A stretch of DNA of 64,000 nucleotides from Membranipora membranacea (taxonomy: Eukaryota; Bryozoa; Gymnolaemata; Cheilostomatida; Membraniporidae), in NCBI GenBank assembly GCA_914767715.1, contig OU612074.1, positions 21,500,062-21,564,061 on the forward strand, read 5' to 3'. Position 1 is the stretch's first letter; every line of letters begins with the position of its first letter. This document shows positions 50,020-61,591 of this stretch, piece by piece. Made by a program: the position numbers and the translations under genes. The notes beneath the pieces were generated by a model that was not told the origin of the DNA, did not search any database, and saw nothing but the letters and a program-made list of their open reading frames with translations.

Positions 50020-52950
50020 TTGTTCATAATATATAAATACTTTAGAGATATTTATACTTCCATTTGAAGGTTAACACTTATAGTATTGTATATAGTATCG
50101 AAAATACCACGCCCTAAGCAAATTACAGCAAATGGCCATATCTCTATATCCCCTGTGATGAGCAGACCTATATTTGTGATTCACAAGCTCTATTTTGGGA
50201 AAATATTAGGAAATTTGGTTTGATTTGTTGTACACTACATTGAGTGTAGGGCCAGAACCACAAAATCATAATTATTATCATTCTTGATGTAGCTATTAAT
50301 CAGTATCAATAAATCAGGAAATTAACATTTGGAAATATTCTCTGAGCAATCAACCCGCAAAAACAGAACAGGACATCTCTTCAAATACATTCAAACATCT
50401 GATCTTCTTCTCCTTGTTGACTTTTGATTGGTCAAGGGAATTTTGACGAATATGTGTAACTAAAAGGTACCTTCCCTGTGAGTCTTAAACAAAATAAGTG
50501 CTGAGCTAGCTGGTATTCTTTTCAAAGTTACAGGTGCAGTCACCAGCATGTCCGCTGTTCTTACTTGATGCCCGCCACCAGCTGCAAAATCAATTACCGC
50601 TGACAAGGGATGCAGATGATGTTGAAGCTGTGAGATCTTAGCGGGATCAAAACCTGTCAACAAATTGTAATGAGGTAGATACCCTTACATGCTTCAACTT
50701 GTGGTGTTCCGCCCAAAGTCAAATTAAAAATTCCACACTGATGAGAACTATGAGAAATAAAATGCCAAAGTTCCTCTTCCATGTATAAGCTGAAACCTGA
50801 TAGAGGTAACCTTGCATCATTATGATCCATTCCGAACTGATATTTCACATTCAAAATCTGATCTCTATAAATTATGAGATTTCCCTGAGATATCCTCTTC
50901 CTTGAGATTACTTATTTCTGAGTAAGAACATGTGTAGGCTTTCATAGACCAGGATCATTGGATTAGATTCCATAATCAAAGGAATGTGAGGGCGTCAGAA
51001 ACTGTCGATGGATAGAAACTTCAATGATTGAAAGAATTTGTGGACGGGAATGACTAAGCTTGCGTCGGTATGAACTCAAATTCTGAGGTTATAGATTATA
51101 AGAAATTTCAGGAAAAACATGCTGAAATGTTCCAGGTATTGAGGAAGTCTTTGTGATGACTCAAGAGGTAGATTAAATTAGCCTCTTTTGGTGAAGGCAG
51201 ATAAGGTAAAGATCGCTGAGCTGTGTTCTCACTGATTAAACATCAAAACAATAAGTTAAGGGTTTCGAAATCATACATACCTATAATTATATTTAGCTGT
51301 TATCAGTTTCCCATGACAAAAAAAACCATGGAGTACTCGTAAACGTTGAGAATATGCTTTAAAGTTATTTATACATTTAATGGGAGGTGAACAACCTGAG
51401 AAGAAACATATTTCCTACTTTCTCAATCAAAATCTCAATTAATCAGACATGTTTTTACATGAAAAGGATGATTCCAAAGATGATAAAAACTTATTGTTGT
51501 GCAATGATCAAAGAAAGATCAAAGCATTGAAATATCATTCGTAAAAAACTCCATCCATTAATAACCTTAATAACTATTGTCTTCATAATGCATGTCCCAA
51601 AATGGAATGATTAAAGAGCTCAATAAATGTAGTCACCGTCCTGTTGCAACACTCCTGACAATTTATTGATAACCAAAAGCTCCTGGCAGGATGACACATC
51701 ATCATCTGATGTTGATAGGTGGAGTAGACATAACCCTTACAACCGTACATTTTCTGCTTTGTTGGGCTTATAAATTATGCCAGAACCAAAAAGCCATGCA
51801 ATGGGATAACAGCTTCCATATGGTGGTATAAGCTTCTAAATTAGGCACGCAAAGAATAAAGCCCAATATACATTCATTTTTCATATGGCGTTGTAGCAAT
51901 TCATCCCGGATGCTCGCTGTACACGTTGGTTATGGAATATTCAGTGTTGATTGGCTCACTAGGAGTAATTGGCTGGGAGGATATCACTGTTTTGTTATGT
52001 CCCGCCTGGCCATCCAACCTGGACAAAGCTTGGTGCACTTTTTAGTTAAGTTATTGAGTTATGTGGTTCTTGGCAAAATATTGGGAAATTTGGTTTGATT
52101 TATTGGACCATAATGTGTAGATACATTATTTAATTTACTCAAACATTTCATCTTCTTCTCGTTGTGAATCTTTACGGTGAGGAATTTTATCATATATCTG
52201 TAATTAAAAATACCTGCCCTGTGACTGAGTTTAACCAAGGAATATCATTAAATTGTTGCCCTTTAACCAACATGAGTTCTATATTTATTATTGGGAGATT
52301 AGCTTTGATTAACTAATGCTAGAAACCAGAGCTAGGGAACTGAATTATTATTATCATACTTGATAAAGCCATCAATTAGTAATATCGCTTAATAGAACTT
52401 AACATTTGGAAATATTTTCCAAGGATCGATTTCCACAAATAGAAAAAAGGATGTTATCGAGGTTACCCAAACATCCTGGTTCTCTTTTTCAATTAAAAGT
52501 CTTACATTAGGTCGATATTCTTCAAATCGAAATGAGAAGAAACGTTGATGTGGGTTCAGCATGAAGTAAAATGTGATTGAATTGGAAAACAAACTTCGAA
52601 CATCAAGATAATACTGCTGTGTGCAAGATTCCCATTTACCAGTAATTCTGCAGTTTCCACCTGAGTCCTGAACAATATTTGTCAGATGCTGTTGATGCTG
52701 ATATTGTTTCAGCCAATGGTCAGGGCTGTGCCATCAAGGAAGCAAGTTCTCCATATTTCATCAACAAAATATAGCGATACCTAATACAGCCCAGAGTTGG
52801 TTTCCCCGCAGCTCTTCCACCCACATTTGTAAGGCGAATGGTTCACAAATAACAGTTTTGGTATAACATAACATTTTTATTATAGCATTAGTTATAATAT
52901 CACAGACTCCGAATTCATTTTACAACAAGCCAATAACACTCTTCCTGTTA
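50020..52950. repeat. duplication block B4
   Basis: Segments: 'catatctctatatcccctgtgatgagcag' (about 50,135), exon copy (50,530-50,653), 'cctcttccttgag' (50,890), 'gtcaccgtcctgttgcaaca' (51,633), 'ctcactaggagtaat' (51,955), then the partner of 44.3-45.1 kb. As at 26.3 and 44.2 kb, the segment that elsewhere precedes the gene here joins directly to a 'ggaaaatattgggaaatttgg'-type segment. No intact gene. Confidence 0.65.
50530..50653 (-). pseudogene. duplicated terminal exon, frame diverged
   Basis: Acceptor ttgacag and FDPAKISQLQHHLHPLSA align with the exon at 24.6 kb. After FAAGGG the frame and the distal half differ, and the SQQQ/KQQ end is lost. No Gln expansion. Confidence 0.5.
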
Positions 52951-54384
52951 AAGCCAGCAACGTTGACTGATCTGTTTTAATTAGGAGATTTTCCTGAGGT
53001 ATAGGGCTTCATTGAGGTAATTTATAGCTTGATTAGAGCAAGCATAGGCCTTCATTGATCAGGTGCATTCGATTTGATTTCATAATAAGGTGTCAACAGG
53101 ACAAGCAGAAATAACACAGACAAAAAGTTGCTGCAATCATAGAGCAAGCAGAAGAATGTGTGGCGTACTTTACTTGCACTCTTAGGCATATAGATAAAGG
53201 GATCCTGTTTAGCTTGCTGAGATGTCTGCTTTAGGCCTTAGGGAAGTCTTAGCTATGAAGTGACTCATCTGGTTGATTCAGTGGGACTCATTTGGCAAGA
53301 ACACTTCAGATGCCTGCCAACTAAGTACTTCCTGATTTGATATCCATCCACTATGCTTAGCGCTTGGCAACCTGCCCAAGTGGATTTATATAATCTATAA
53401 ATAGCTGGTTTCAAAAACAAGTTTTAATCTGTAAACAGTTGCTCATGTATAATAAGTACCTGGATTACTCAAAAGCATTGCTTATATACTTGAGAGATAT
53501 TTATATCTCTATTTGAAGATGGAACACCCTGATTAAACCTTTATTTCCTACTTTCAAAATGCTGGTGATAAATATATAGGACAGAATTTTTTACACGCCA
53601 AGGACTACATCCAAGGAGATTAAATCAAACTTCAACTCATTGTTTGCAAGGATCAAAGCTAAGCCAGGGTACTCTAATCTCATTTTTAAAAACTGCAGAG
53701 CAAATTAACCTTTATTCCATTGTTCAGTACTCAAAAGATTTCACAATGTTTTGTAAAATGATATGATTACAAAAAAGTTAAGGAATAGTTAGTCACCATC
53801 CTGTTGCAAAATGTACCCTGACATTTCCGTAACAAACACAAACTCCCTAGCAGGCTGACACTTTTTTAAGTGCTGTTAGGTTTAGAAGGTTTTACTCTTA
53901 AGGAGCTAAGCTTACATTACAGTCTTACCTGCATCATTGTTATTTGGGGTTCGTCGAGTTTCAGCCAACACAATGAGTAATATTAGCAAAATAGACATAA
54001 AGAAGTTAGCAAACTTTAAGAAACTCCTCATTTTCCTTTGACTGTCCAGATGAATTGATCGTCATACTCAAATACCTAGAGTAGATTCAATATAAATATA
54101 TTATTGTTTTGAAGCAGCAATCCCCTTGTTGCCTTCCTGTATATCCTGATCAGTAGAAGTACCAGGCTGAGATGATATCACTGTTTCGATATGTCGCACC
54201 ACTTAACCATTGGTGATCTCACCTGGAGAAAGTTTGGTACACTTTGTGGTAAAGTTATTGAGTTTTGTGGTACACCAGCCAAACCAACACCTGTTATGAC
54301 TTCTTGATGTGCCATTAACCAGTCTGAAGTGTGGTTGACCTAAACAATGTCTTACGTCAATGATAATATATGGCATATAATGAG

Positions 54385-54424
54385 CCAATCAGAAGGGGGG
54401 ATTATTTCTGAAGACCTATATAAA
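54385..54424 (+). promoter_or_regulatory. core promoter of profilin-like gene 4 (CCAAT + TATA)
   Basis: CCAAT at 54,385-54,389, 'ttatttctgaagac', tatataaa at 54,417-54,424. Identity to the gene 3 flank extends well beyond both boxes. Confidence 0.8.
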
Positions 54425-54515
54425 CTAAAGTCAGTGCACAGTAACCTAAAACCGATCTAGATATCAACTTAGTAACACACATTGAGATACCGATCTCCAC
54501 AACCATTAATTCACC

Positions 54516-55203
54516 ATGCTTGGAAAACTAATCATCTCAACTTTCATCAACTCAGTTGCCAAAGCTAAGGCAGCACAACAGAATGAGGAGGGCATCTCTA
54601 TGGCTAAGATGTTCCTACAGTACTTGAAGTCACTGAAGAAGACAGGAGTCAAACTGAGAGAGTCTATGCTACTAAATGCTGATGGAAAAGTCATCATCAG
54701 AGACAGCGGAGTTATCTGCAGTCTTACCACTAAGGATATAATGGTGAGTGTTGGTTTAAGATCCTAGAATGTATTAACAATTTGTGGAAAGATAACGAAA
54801 GCAAGGGTGGTGTGAATCATAAATAATCCACGCAAAAGAGCACAAATATCGTTTTAACCATTCTGTTCTTAACAAGTCTCTGTCCTTCTTGCAGACAATC
54901 CACAACATACTTGTACATGGTGATGAATGCCGAGATGTCCTACACCTGGATGGCCTCTATTACTGTGTCAAAGAGCTCACTGACCGTAGAATGGTTCTCT
55001 TCAACGGCACCTACTACATCATAGCTTGTCTCACCAAGTCTGGACATGTTGTCCTCTTTAGCCTCAGGGCTAAGAAGTCAGATGGGACTCGTGTCCTAAC
55101 ATGGATCCAGGGCATCGCTGACGGCATGAGAAGCTCAGGCAAACTTGGAGCTTCTACTGCATACCAGAGACAGAGCAGAGAGAACATTCTAGACTGGTTC
55201 TGA
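54516..55203 (+). CDS. profilin-like small protein, gene 4
   Basis: Exons 54,516-54,743 and 54,895-55,203 (TGA), phase-0 junction KDIM/TIHN, 178 residues; intron 54,744-54,894, the shortest of the four. Nearly identical protein to gene 3 (8 differences in 178). Synonymous changes are also present, which points to selection on the protein. The conserved core runs from residue 43 (TGVKLRESML) to 139; HLDGLYYCVKEL (93-104) and FNGTYYIIACL (112-122) are the best-kept parts. The first ~28 residues (LIISTFINSVAKAKAAQQ) could form an amphipathic helix and have no counterpart in ordinary profilins of 125-140 residues. Cytosolic location is inferred from the absence of a signal peptide. 3'-UTR intron 55,304-55,482. 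Confidence 0.85.
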
Positions 55204-55303
55204 AGATTCTCATAGCAAAACTAGAAGAGACGGCAAAGATATGAATCTTTAAAACAGACTGATCGAGAGTTTGAAAGAGATTGATTCAACAAAACCAAGA
55301 CAG

Positions 55304-55482
55304 GTAAGCTCCAGCAATTGCAGTCAGTGGTCTTGTGTTGTTAGCTCTTGGTGATAGCTTGTTTGATGATATTGAAAGCAGACTGTTCAAGTCTATGAGT
55401 TAAATCACATGTTGAAGCAAGCTTCCATTTGAGATGCAATGACTTCAGTCCGATCCTCATGTTCCTCTTATTTCTATTGTAG
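55304..55482 (+). other. 3'-UTR intron of profilin-like gene 4
   Basis: Donor cag/gtaagctcc, 100 bases after the stop; acceptor ttctattgtag/cc. Equivalent to the introns after genes 1-3. Confidence 0.65.
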
Positions 55483-56947
55483 CCAGAATCAAAGGCAGAT
55501 CACAAAGAGAAAGAGTGAAAGGAAGAAAAAGGCACACCATAAGGCCTGTATGAGATAAGAAGGCTGAACACATAAATCACAAACATTCAAGAATATCGAG
55601 TACAGAGATATAATATTCAGACTGAAACATCTTATCATGGATTAACATTATGGATTATACCAAGTACCAATGGGCACACAAGAGAAAGCTATAGAGATTA
55701 TCATCAGTAAGGGTTAAGATTGCCCATTTGGAAGACCAGTGGTCCAACTTTCAAAACAATCAACAAAGTTTTACAATTTGTTTTCACAGCGGGATACATT
55801 TTGCAACCTCAACAGTGTTGCTTTGCTTTGCTGGTTGCGTTGTATGTAATTTATGATATTTATTCACTTTATTTTTCTGTTGAGTGTAATTCAATGTTTG
55901 CCATCCTCATTATATAAAAGGTCTTTGGTCAGTTTTATGTCATATTTTTTTCTTCTGATTTCGATGCATAAGACACCATTGATACCTTTTTTTCTTCAGC
56001 CTGATATTTGAGTTATTAATAAAATCTACTCACTGAAGAAAAACCATGTTATTGTAAAGTAAAGGTTGTTGAAAAAAGTAAGATAAATAGAAAATAATGC
56101 TCAAAGTGTGTTTGTGTATTCATAATCACGATAGGTCAGGGAAGAATACTAGTAGCTAGACAAAAATCTATGTGGCAATATGGAGCCTAATCTCAATGAA
56201 ACCGTTATAGTAAATAGTAGCCTGTAATAACTGAACAGACAAGGCATATTTGGAATATAGACAAAATGGAAAACTGGTACAACAAAATGATTGGCAAGCC
56301 TGCAGAAAAAGGGTTCAAGGAAAATGCTTGAGTTTTTTAAAGGTGAGAACAACTGGTGGTTGAATCACCTGATCAGTTAGTTAAGATTAATGACTGATAC
56401 AGAGCCTGGTTTTATCAAATGAGTGGATGTGAAGCAAAATAAGTAAACAATGTTTTTTAAATAAAAAGGTCAAGTATTACAAAAATGTGTGTGAATAATT
56501 AAAATACTTCACAAGTATCAAAAATACCACAGGTATGTTAGGGAATCGCAACAAAATGTCATATCTCTATAATACCCTGTGATGAGCAGAAATAGTGTGG
56601 TGGTTCACAAAACCCTATTTTGGGAAAAGATTGGGAAATTTTCTTTGATTAATTGTACAATGGAGTGGAGGGCTACCCAAATAACATTATTAAATTCGAT
56701 GAACCCATCAATCAGTATCAACATATCAGGGAAATTAACAATTAACGAATATTCTCTTTGGAATCGATTCACAGAAATAGAACCGGACATGTTGGAGAGG
56801 TTACCCAAAAACTTTTAATTTTATCGGGTGAGGATATCTATCGTATGACTTTAATGAAAAAATGCCTGTCACAGGAGTTCAACCTAAAAATATTTCTAAG
56901 TTGTTTCCGGAGAACTAGTTGGAGTTTTCTTTAAACTGATCGCATTA

Positions 56948-57162
56948 TCACTGCTGTTTGCAGGATTCACGTTTCCCAGCCTGTCTGCCATTTTTACCCG
57001 ATGCACGTCTGTGCCCGGCCACAGCTGCAAAATCTGCGTCCGCTGGCACCTGTTGATGCTGTTGATGATATTGCTGCTGCTGATGTAGCTGCTGCTGCTG
57101 ATGATGATGTTGCTGCTGTTGCTGGTGGACCTGGAGCTGTGATATCATAGCAGAATCAAAAC
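56948..57162 (-). CDS. Gln/His-rich terminal exon of an unrecognised minus-strand gene
   Basis: Acceptor tttttgacag, then two bases completing a split codon, 70 codons and TGA. The frame begins GFDSAMISQLQ, then a Gln/His run (about residues 12-41, coded by mixed CAG, CAA and CAT), then VPADADFAAVAGHRRASGKNGRQAG and a basic end CKQQ. Three B-unit paralogues share the non-repeat parts, so the reading frame is probably genuine. The split-codon phase fits the 61,449-61,591 exon, which ends with one spare base (a G, giving GGT, Gly). I do not recognise the protein; Gln/His-rich tails are common in transcription regulators, but nothing here proves that. Confidence 0.55.
57045..57130. repeat. CAG/CAT triplet tract within the terminal exon
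   Basis: tgctg/tgatg triplets on the plus strand (CAGCA/CATCA on the minus). Paralogous exons at 24.6 and 50.6 kb have only 'cagatgatgttg(a)' here. Confidence 0.85.
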
Positions 57163-57523
57163 CTGTCAAAAAATAAAACTGAACCTTGTACTACATAAGA
57201 CAAGATAAGATAATATCACAATCAGCCCTCAGGACGGACACCTTGTACATTCTACCTTGTACTCGTTATCATAGTCATCCAATGTTGTTTAGGATTTGTA
57301 AACAAGGAGCGCTAACTGCAGTTATCTCTCCTACTCACATGCTAATTTCACTAGGTATCAGCCTAAGGATCTGATAATTTCCAATTCCCATATTGCCATG
57401 ATGTTTACACAGCTAGATGAGGATGTTCAGGAATATAAATGACATGAACTATGAGGCAACAGCAGGCAGGCCTAGCAACAACAATGATCAGGAACTAGGG
57501 AAGCTTAAGTCTTTGTTTTTGGA

Positions 57524-57652
57524 TCAGATAAAGGCGGATTCTACAATAAGCCTAAAGAGAAAGATATCCGGCTCACAGTGACCAGTCACTCTCAGATGTT
57601 TTGAGGCAGGATCATCAGCTGTGGTTACTTTGATGAACCCACTCAGCTCCTT
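57524..57652 (-). CDS. candidate exon, unrecognised (minus strand)
   Basis: Acceptor ccatctcacctccaacag then an open frame KELSGFIKVTTADDPASKH... of 42 codons to TGA (57,524-57,526). The end may instead be a donor inside (for example after LR, at gtgact). The preceding candidate exon joins it in phase 0. A plus-strand frame (57,448-57,582, MNYEATAGRPS...) overlaps its far end, so the strand is not certain. I do not recognise the family. Confidence 0.3.
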   Translation of the reverse strand, partial: KELSGFIKVTTADDPASKHLRVTGHCEPDIFLFRLIVESAFI

Positions 57653-57741
57653 CTGTTGGAGGTGAGATGGAATGTGGATTCAAGTGCAAGAGAGCCCTGG
57701 ATTAGGGAACTTTGACTGAACCAGGATCTCATTCAGATTAC

Positions 57742-57792
57742 CTGTGTGGAATAATCAGTGTATCTCCCATAAACCCCCCCCCCCACACACAC
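57742..57792 (-). CDS. candidate small exon with G-tract (minus strand)
   Basis: Between acceptor gacacag and donor cag/gtaatc lies a 17-codon frame, VCVGGG then VYGRYTDYSTQ, in phase 0 with the next candidate exon. The 11-G tract makes the length unstable and could shift the frame between alleles. Confidence 0.25.
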
Positions 57793-60700
57793 CTGTGTCA
57801 AATAGGCATAGTGCTATGCAGAATCGAATGTTTGGACTTGTGATGAATGACCTACTCAACGAGCGTAAATTTATTATAATGAGAAGTGAAAAGGGGAAAT
57901 CTTTGGTAGATACGAGCGTAGCCTGTTAAATATCAATAGTTTTGGGAAAATCGTGCTGGTATTGAACTTGCTTTCTTTTCTATTACAACATTCAGATTGA
58001 AAGTCCTAATTAGTTTTTGATGCTAAGTGGCACTCGATTAGAGTATTGCACAGCACTGGAATGTACTTCACCATACCGAAGTGCAAACGCTACGAGATTA
58101 GGAATATAAGCACTGAGGTCAAAGAAAAACACCCTGGTACCCCTGGCAAATTGGTTTGCAATGGTAACTGGAATTACCTGGAATTGCTTTGTTATGTTCA
58201 AATTCAAGCAAATAATCAATGAGGTATGCCTTCTAACCCCAAGTGTACCCAAAAAATATGTCTGTGTCATTACCTAGAATTGTTATGGTCGGTTTGATTT
58301 CCCACTTAAATCCCACGGAAATAATCAGGAATAATGGTCTCCAACCAAAACAAAGTGTTTTGACTGTGATGCAAGCGAACACCGCAGGCAAATATTAGTC
58401 AGCGTGGCAACACCAATTGTGATGCCAACAGCAAGCCAATTGAATGGTAAATCATTGTTTACTATTCTAAGCTCAGAAAGTGGGCTTTATTCATGGTCAA
58501 CAAGGTAAATGTTGTAGCTTTTACTGGTTGGTCATGACCACAGGCAATCTTTAAATACCAAACATGCTGTGGTTTGGCAGCTAGGTGTGTTTTAAGGCCA
58601 CCAGCCAAAGTACAGAAATTCACAGCATGTTGTTTATTTGGCAGGGAACAATTGGCCACAAACCCTGTAGGAAAATGCAGCTTTGTCTGTATACAGGGAG
58701 GGTTCAAAGTCTATGCTAAGTTTTCTTACACATTTATTCAACTTCCTGGTCCCCATTGGTTGGTACTGATATAAAAATTCAGAATGTGTGGCTCCCCTCC
58801 CCAGCTCCTGAGGCTTCAACGGTTTACATAGCCCTCATAGAATCTTTCTCTCAGGTTGGTTGGTGCCCTCCCTATCTTATGTTTCTATTCCCTAGGACAG
58901 ACAGTAATGTGAGGAATATTACAGATGATCAAGACTATGGTCGGGTCATTCACCGCTCTAATGTTTTATTTCGATCATATTTTCTTACCTGTCTAGTTCT
59001 CAGTATCCTATTAATATGAATGACTAGCAATAATAATTCTTCTCTTATGTCTGTGCATAGTCTATATATTATTGATCATTTTGCTGTCTCGTGGCAGTTA
59101 TCACTGCACCAGCCTTAAAATAATCGCCCATTAAAACAATCGCTGAGCTGTCATTATGCTTGTAATAATGATAGACAGTCAGGCTTGTTTACCATGGCTG
59201 GCTGGTTGGCCGGTTAAAGTGTCTGTTGATGGGAGAAATATCCAGGCACTAGACACAATCTATGTTGTTTTTAAGCGACTCCACCCAGTTAGATGTAATG
59301 GGGAATTATTGAGAGAAAGATGAGAGAGATGATTAGAATTGAACTCTTTGTTACAATGATTGATAAATACTTGCCGCCAAACAGGATTGTCTTTGAAGAT
59401 AATTTGTTAATTCGATAATAAGTAAGCTGTGGAACGCAAGGAATGCTGAGCTTCAAAGGTCGGCATTGGCAATTTGTGGTATTTTTAGTTTGATTTTTTT
59501 CCGCAATTATTTCAGGGTTGAGGAATATCAACTTAATCGATCATAACGGCCCTGTTCTGGCTTTGGTCTACAGTAAAGAGAATAAGACACATTAAGGACT
59601 TCTAGGTATTGATCTACTTGTGAATGCGGTTTAGCAGCGCTGGAATTCATGGAATTCTCTGCTTAGGTCAGGTTTAGGACTAGAATACCTGTATTTCTAG
59701 TTCAAGGCAATATCTGTATTTTTTTCTGAAGTTTTAGCGACCATGGAAAAGGATGTATTTCTCAGCGCTGTGGCTGTTTTAATTTGGTGGGTCAAGAGAG
59801 CATATTGAGGAATCTGTCTCAGGAGAGTGTATGCTGACCACTGAACTTTCTTACTGAATAAACAGCAATAATAGAGAGGCAAAGGACAGCTGTTGTTGGG
59901 TCTTGATGCCCTAGTAACCTTTGCGGCCAAAAGGGGTAATTTTAGGGTCGTGTTTTAAACTCAAATTCTATTCGCTTTCATCACACCCACGATTATAGGA
60001 ATCAATCACAATCAGAGTGTATTTTTAACAGAACTAGCCAGGGACACACTTTTCAGATCCAGGTATTCATCTAATTATGTGGCTTGGACGAACAGGAACT
60101 TATATAGATGTCGGTTTCGTTGGGTTCCGGGATGTTAAGTCGGGGCACTTTTGATTTTTGACAAACATAGGCTTGGTTGAAGTGGTTTGTGACCATGGTT
60201 GAGTATTGTTTGGTGCTTCGACTACCTAGACTAGATAGGTCAACTGCATTTAAACTCTGATGTAATGACCATCCTGTAATGGCAAGTTTAGTACAATCCC
60301 AAGTGGTATAACCAGGATAGAGCATCTTTGGAGATGCATTTAATCCAAGCTGTGTAGCTAGATGCGATCAGGATATTTATGTGCCTCTTGCAAAATCAGG
60401 TCTGGCCAGATCATGAGAATGATGTGTCCCGTAGACAAAGCCAGGTATTGCTGACCGGGTATGAAAACGGATTTTTCATCATTAATGCTATTATTCATAA
60501 TTTTGACCATGGGAGAATTAGAGACCAAAAACCCGCATTGGGGGTCTCAGGTGTTCATGGTTACCAAGAATAACTGAAACCCCTTATTCATTTCTTCCTG
60601 TCAAGAAATGATAATGTGTCTGGTCTGCTCTTCAAAGAGGTTTGATCTAACTCATCCACCTTTCTATAAGTGTCTCATTATCGTTTTAACGTACATTTTA

Positions 60701-61448
60701 TGGTCACAAGACTCAACCATCTACTTAAATCTCAACAGCCAGAAATTTTTAAATGTCTTAATCAGACTTCGGTTGAGGGTGATATGTGTACACTTTTAGA
60801 TAACTGAGCATCAATTAGCCCATTCAAATATTTTATGTAGAGGTTTGATCAGCTTTCCACCAGGCGTAGAAGTTGATGAACAGTTTGAGAGTTTGTAATA
60901 CTTCATTTAAGCTGAGCATCATTTCCTTGAAAAAAAAAGTTTCTGTCTCTTTCCTTTGTGAGATGTGACATTTTAGTTCAAAATGTTCCGGTCGATGGGC
61001 TGAGTAGTTCATAGACAGCTTTGTTTCCCTAATTTTACAAACAGACAATAAAATTCATGGAAAACAATAGCGGAGGGCGCTGTGGTCTTATGGCTACATC
61101 AATGATGGTATAAGTCAGGTATAACTATTTCTTTCGCATTGAAAATTAATTTTTGCCACCCATTTTACCTCATCACTGTACCCTTGGGTTTCCTAGTTTT
61201 CCCCACACAGAGCTATAAACTATAGATTGAGGCTCTATCTATAATTTAAATCTATATAATTGCTATACTTAGGTGTGATATATAGGGACTATATCCATAT
61301 TAAACTTGTAATCTTTGAAATACATAAGCTCATAATCCAGTAACTACCCTTCTATAATATATACATATTACTGGGGGAAGTACCCTGTGATCCTGGTCCC
61401 CAGTCTATAATCTATACACATTACTGTGGGGAGGGAGAGGGTACGTAC
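57793..61448. other. intron or intergenic DNA, no firm gene
   Basis: Contains a minus-strand open stretch (58,170-58,275) with plausible sites (ttctag ... cag/gtaatt), but no recognisable protein. There is also a small inverted repeat (ccaaacatgctgtgg near 58,557 against cacagcatgttgttt near 58,621). Otherwise AT-rich DNA. If the 61.4 kb and 57 kb exons belong to one gene, this is intron, possibly with further exons I could not see. Confidence 0.35.
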
Positions 61449-61466
61449 CCTGTGATCCGGGTCGCT
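61354..61466. repeat. tandem duplication spanning a splice donor
   Basis: 'tataat.tatacacattactg..ggg' followed by 'taccctgtgatcc.ggtc' occurs twice (from about 61,354 and 61,406). The second copy includes the end and donor of the minus-strand exon at 61,449; the first holds a decayed equivalent (ggatcacag/ggtact on the minus strand). Confidence 0.75.
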
Positions 61467-61591
61467 CAGCTATTGAGGATCTCTGGCTCTGCTGCCTTCT
61501 GGAGTAGGTTGGGTCTAACATCTCAGCCACATTCATCACGATACCTCCATCTTCATTGTGTTCTATCAGCGGCCGACCGTTGGGTCCAGTG
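61449..61591 (-). CDS. internal exon of an unrecognised minus-strand gene
   Basis: Acceptor gatatactttacag, 143 bases, donor agg/gtacgt. The frame is open throughout and protein-like: GPNGRPLIEHNEDGG, then MNVAEMLDPTYSRRQQSQ and SSIAERPGSQ. It begins with the last base of one codon and ends with the first base of another, which fits the terminal exon at 56,948-57,162 directly or through other exons. The Arg/Ser/Gln-rich second half looks like a disordered, phosphorylatable linker. GC content is visibly higher than in the flanks. Function unknown. Confidence 0.5.

Larger units (their letters stand above)
52960..57190. repeat. duplication block B5, ending at the presumed source exon
   Basis: Order: 'ttcattgatcaggtgcatt' (53,052), 'tagtcaccatcctgttgcaa' (53,791), 'aggctgagatgatatcac' (54,163), profilin-like gene 4, 'attggcaagcctgcag' (56,290), 'catatctctataataccctgtg' (56,561), then the Gln-rich minus-strand exon. 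This is the only unit whose exon has neighbouring exon candidates, so it may be the oldest. Confidence 0.65.

Noticed and set aside
57524-57792. Possible PAS-family resemblance of the SGFIKVTTADDP stretch
   Set aside because: A loose likeness to the segment between PAS repeats only; too short to support without a search.
58010-58270. 86-residue minus-strand frame
   Set aside because: Contains possible splice signals but no recognisable protein, and its phase does not link securely to the neighbouring exon candidates.
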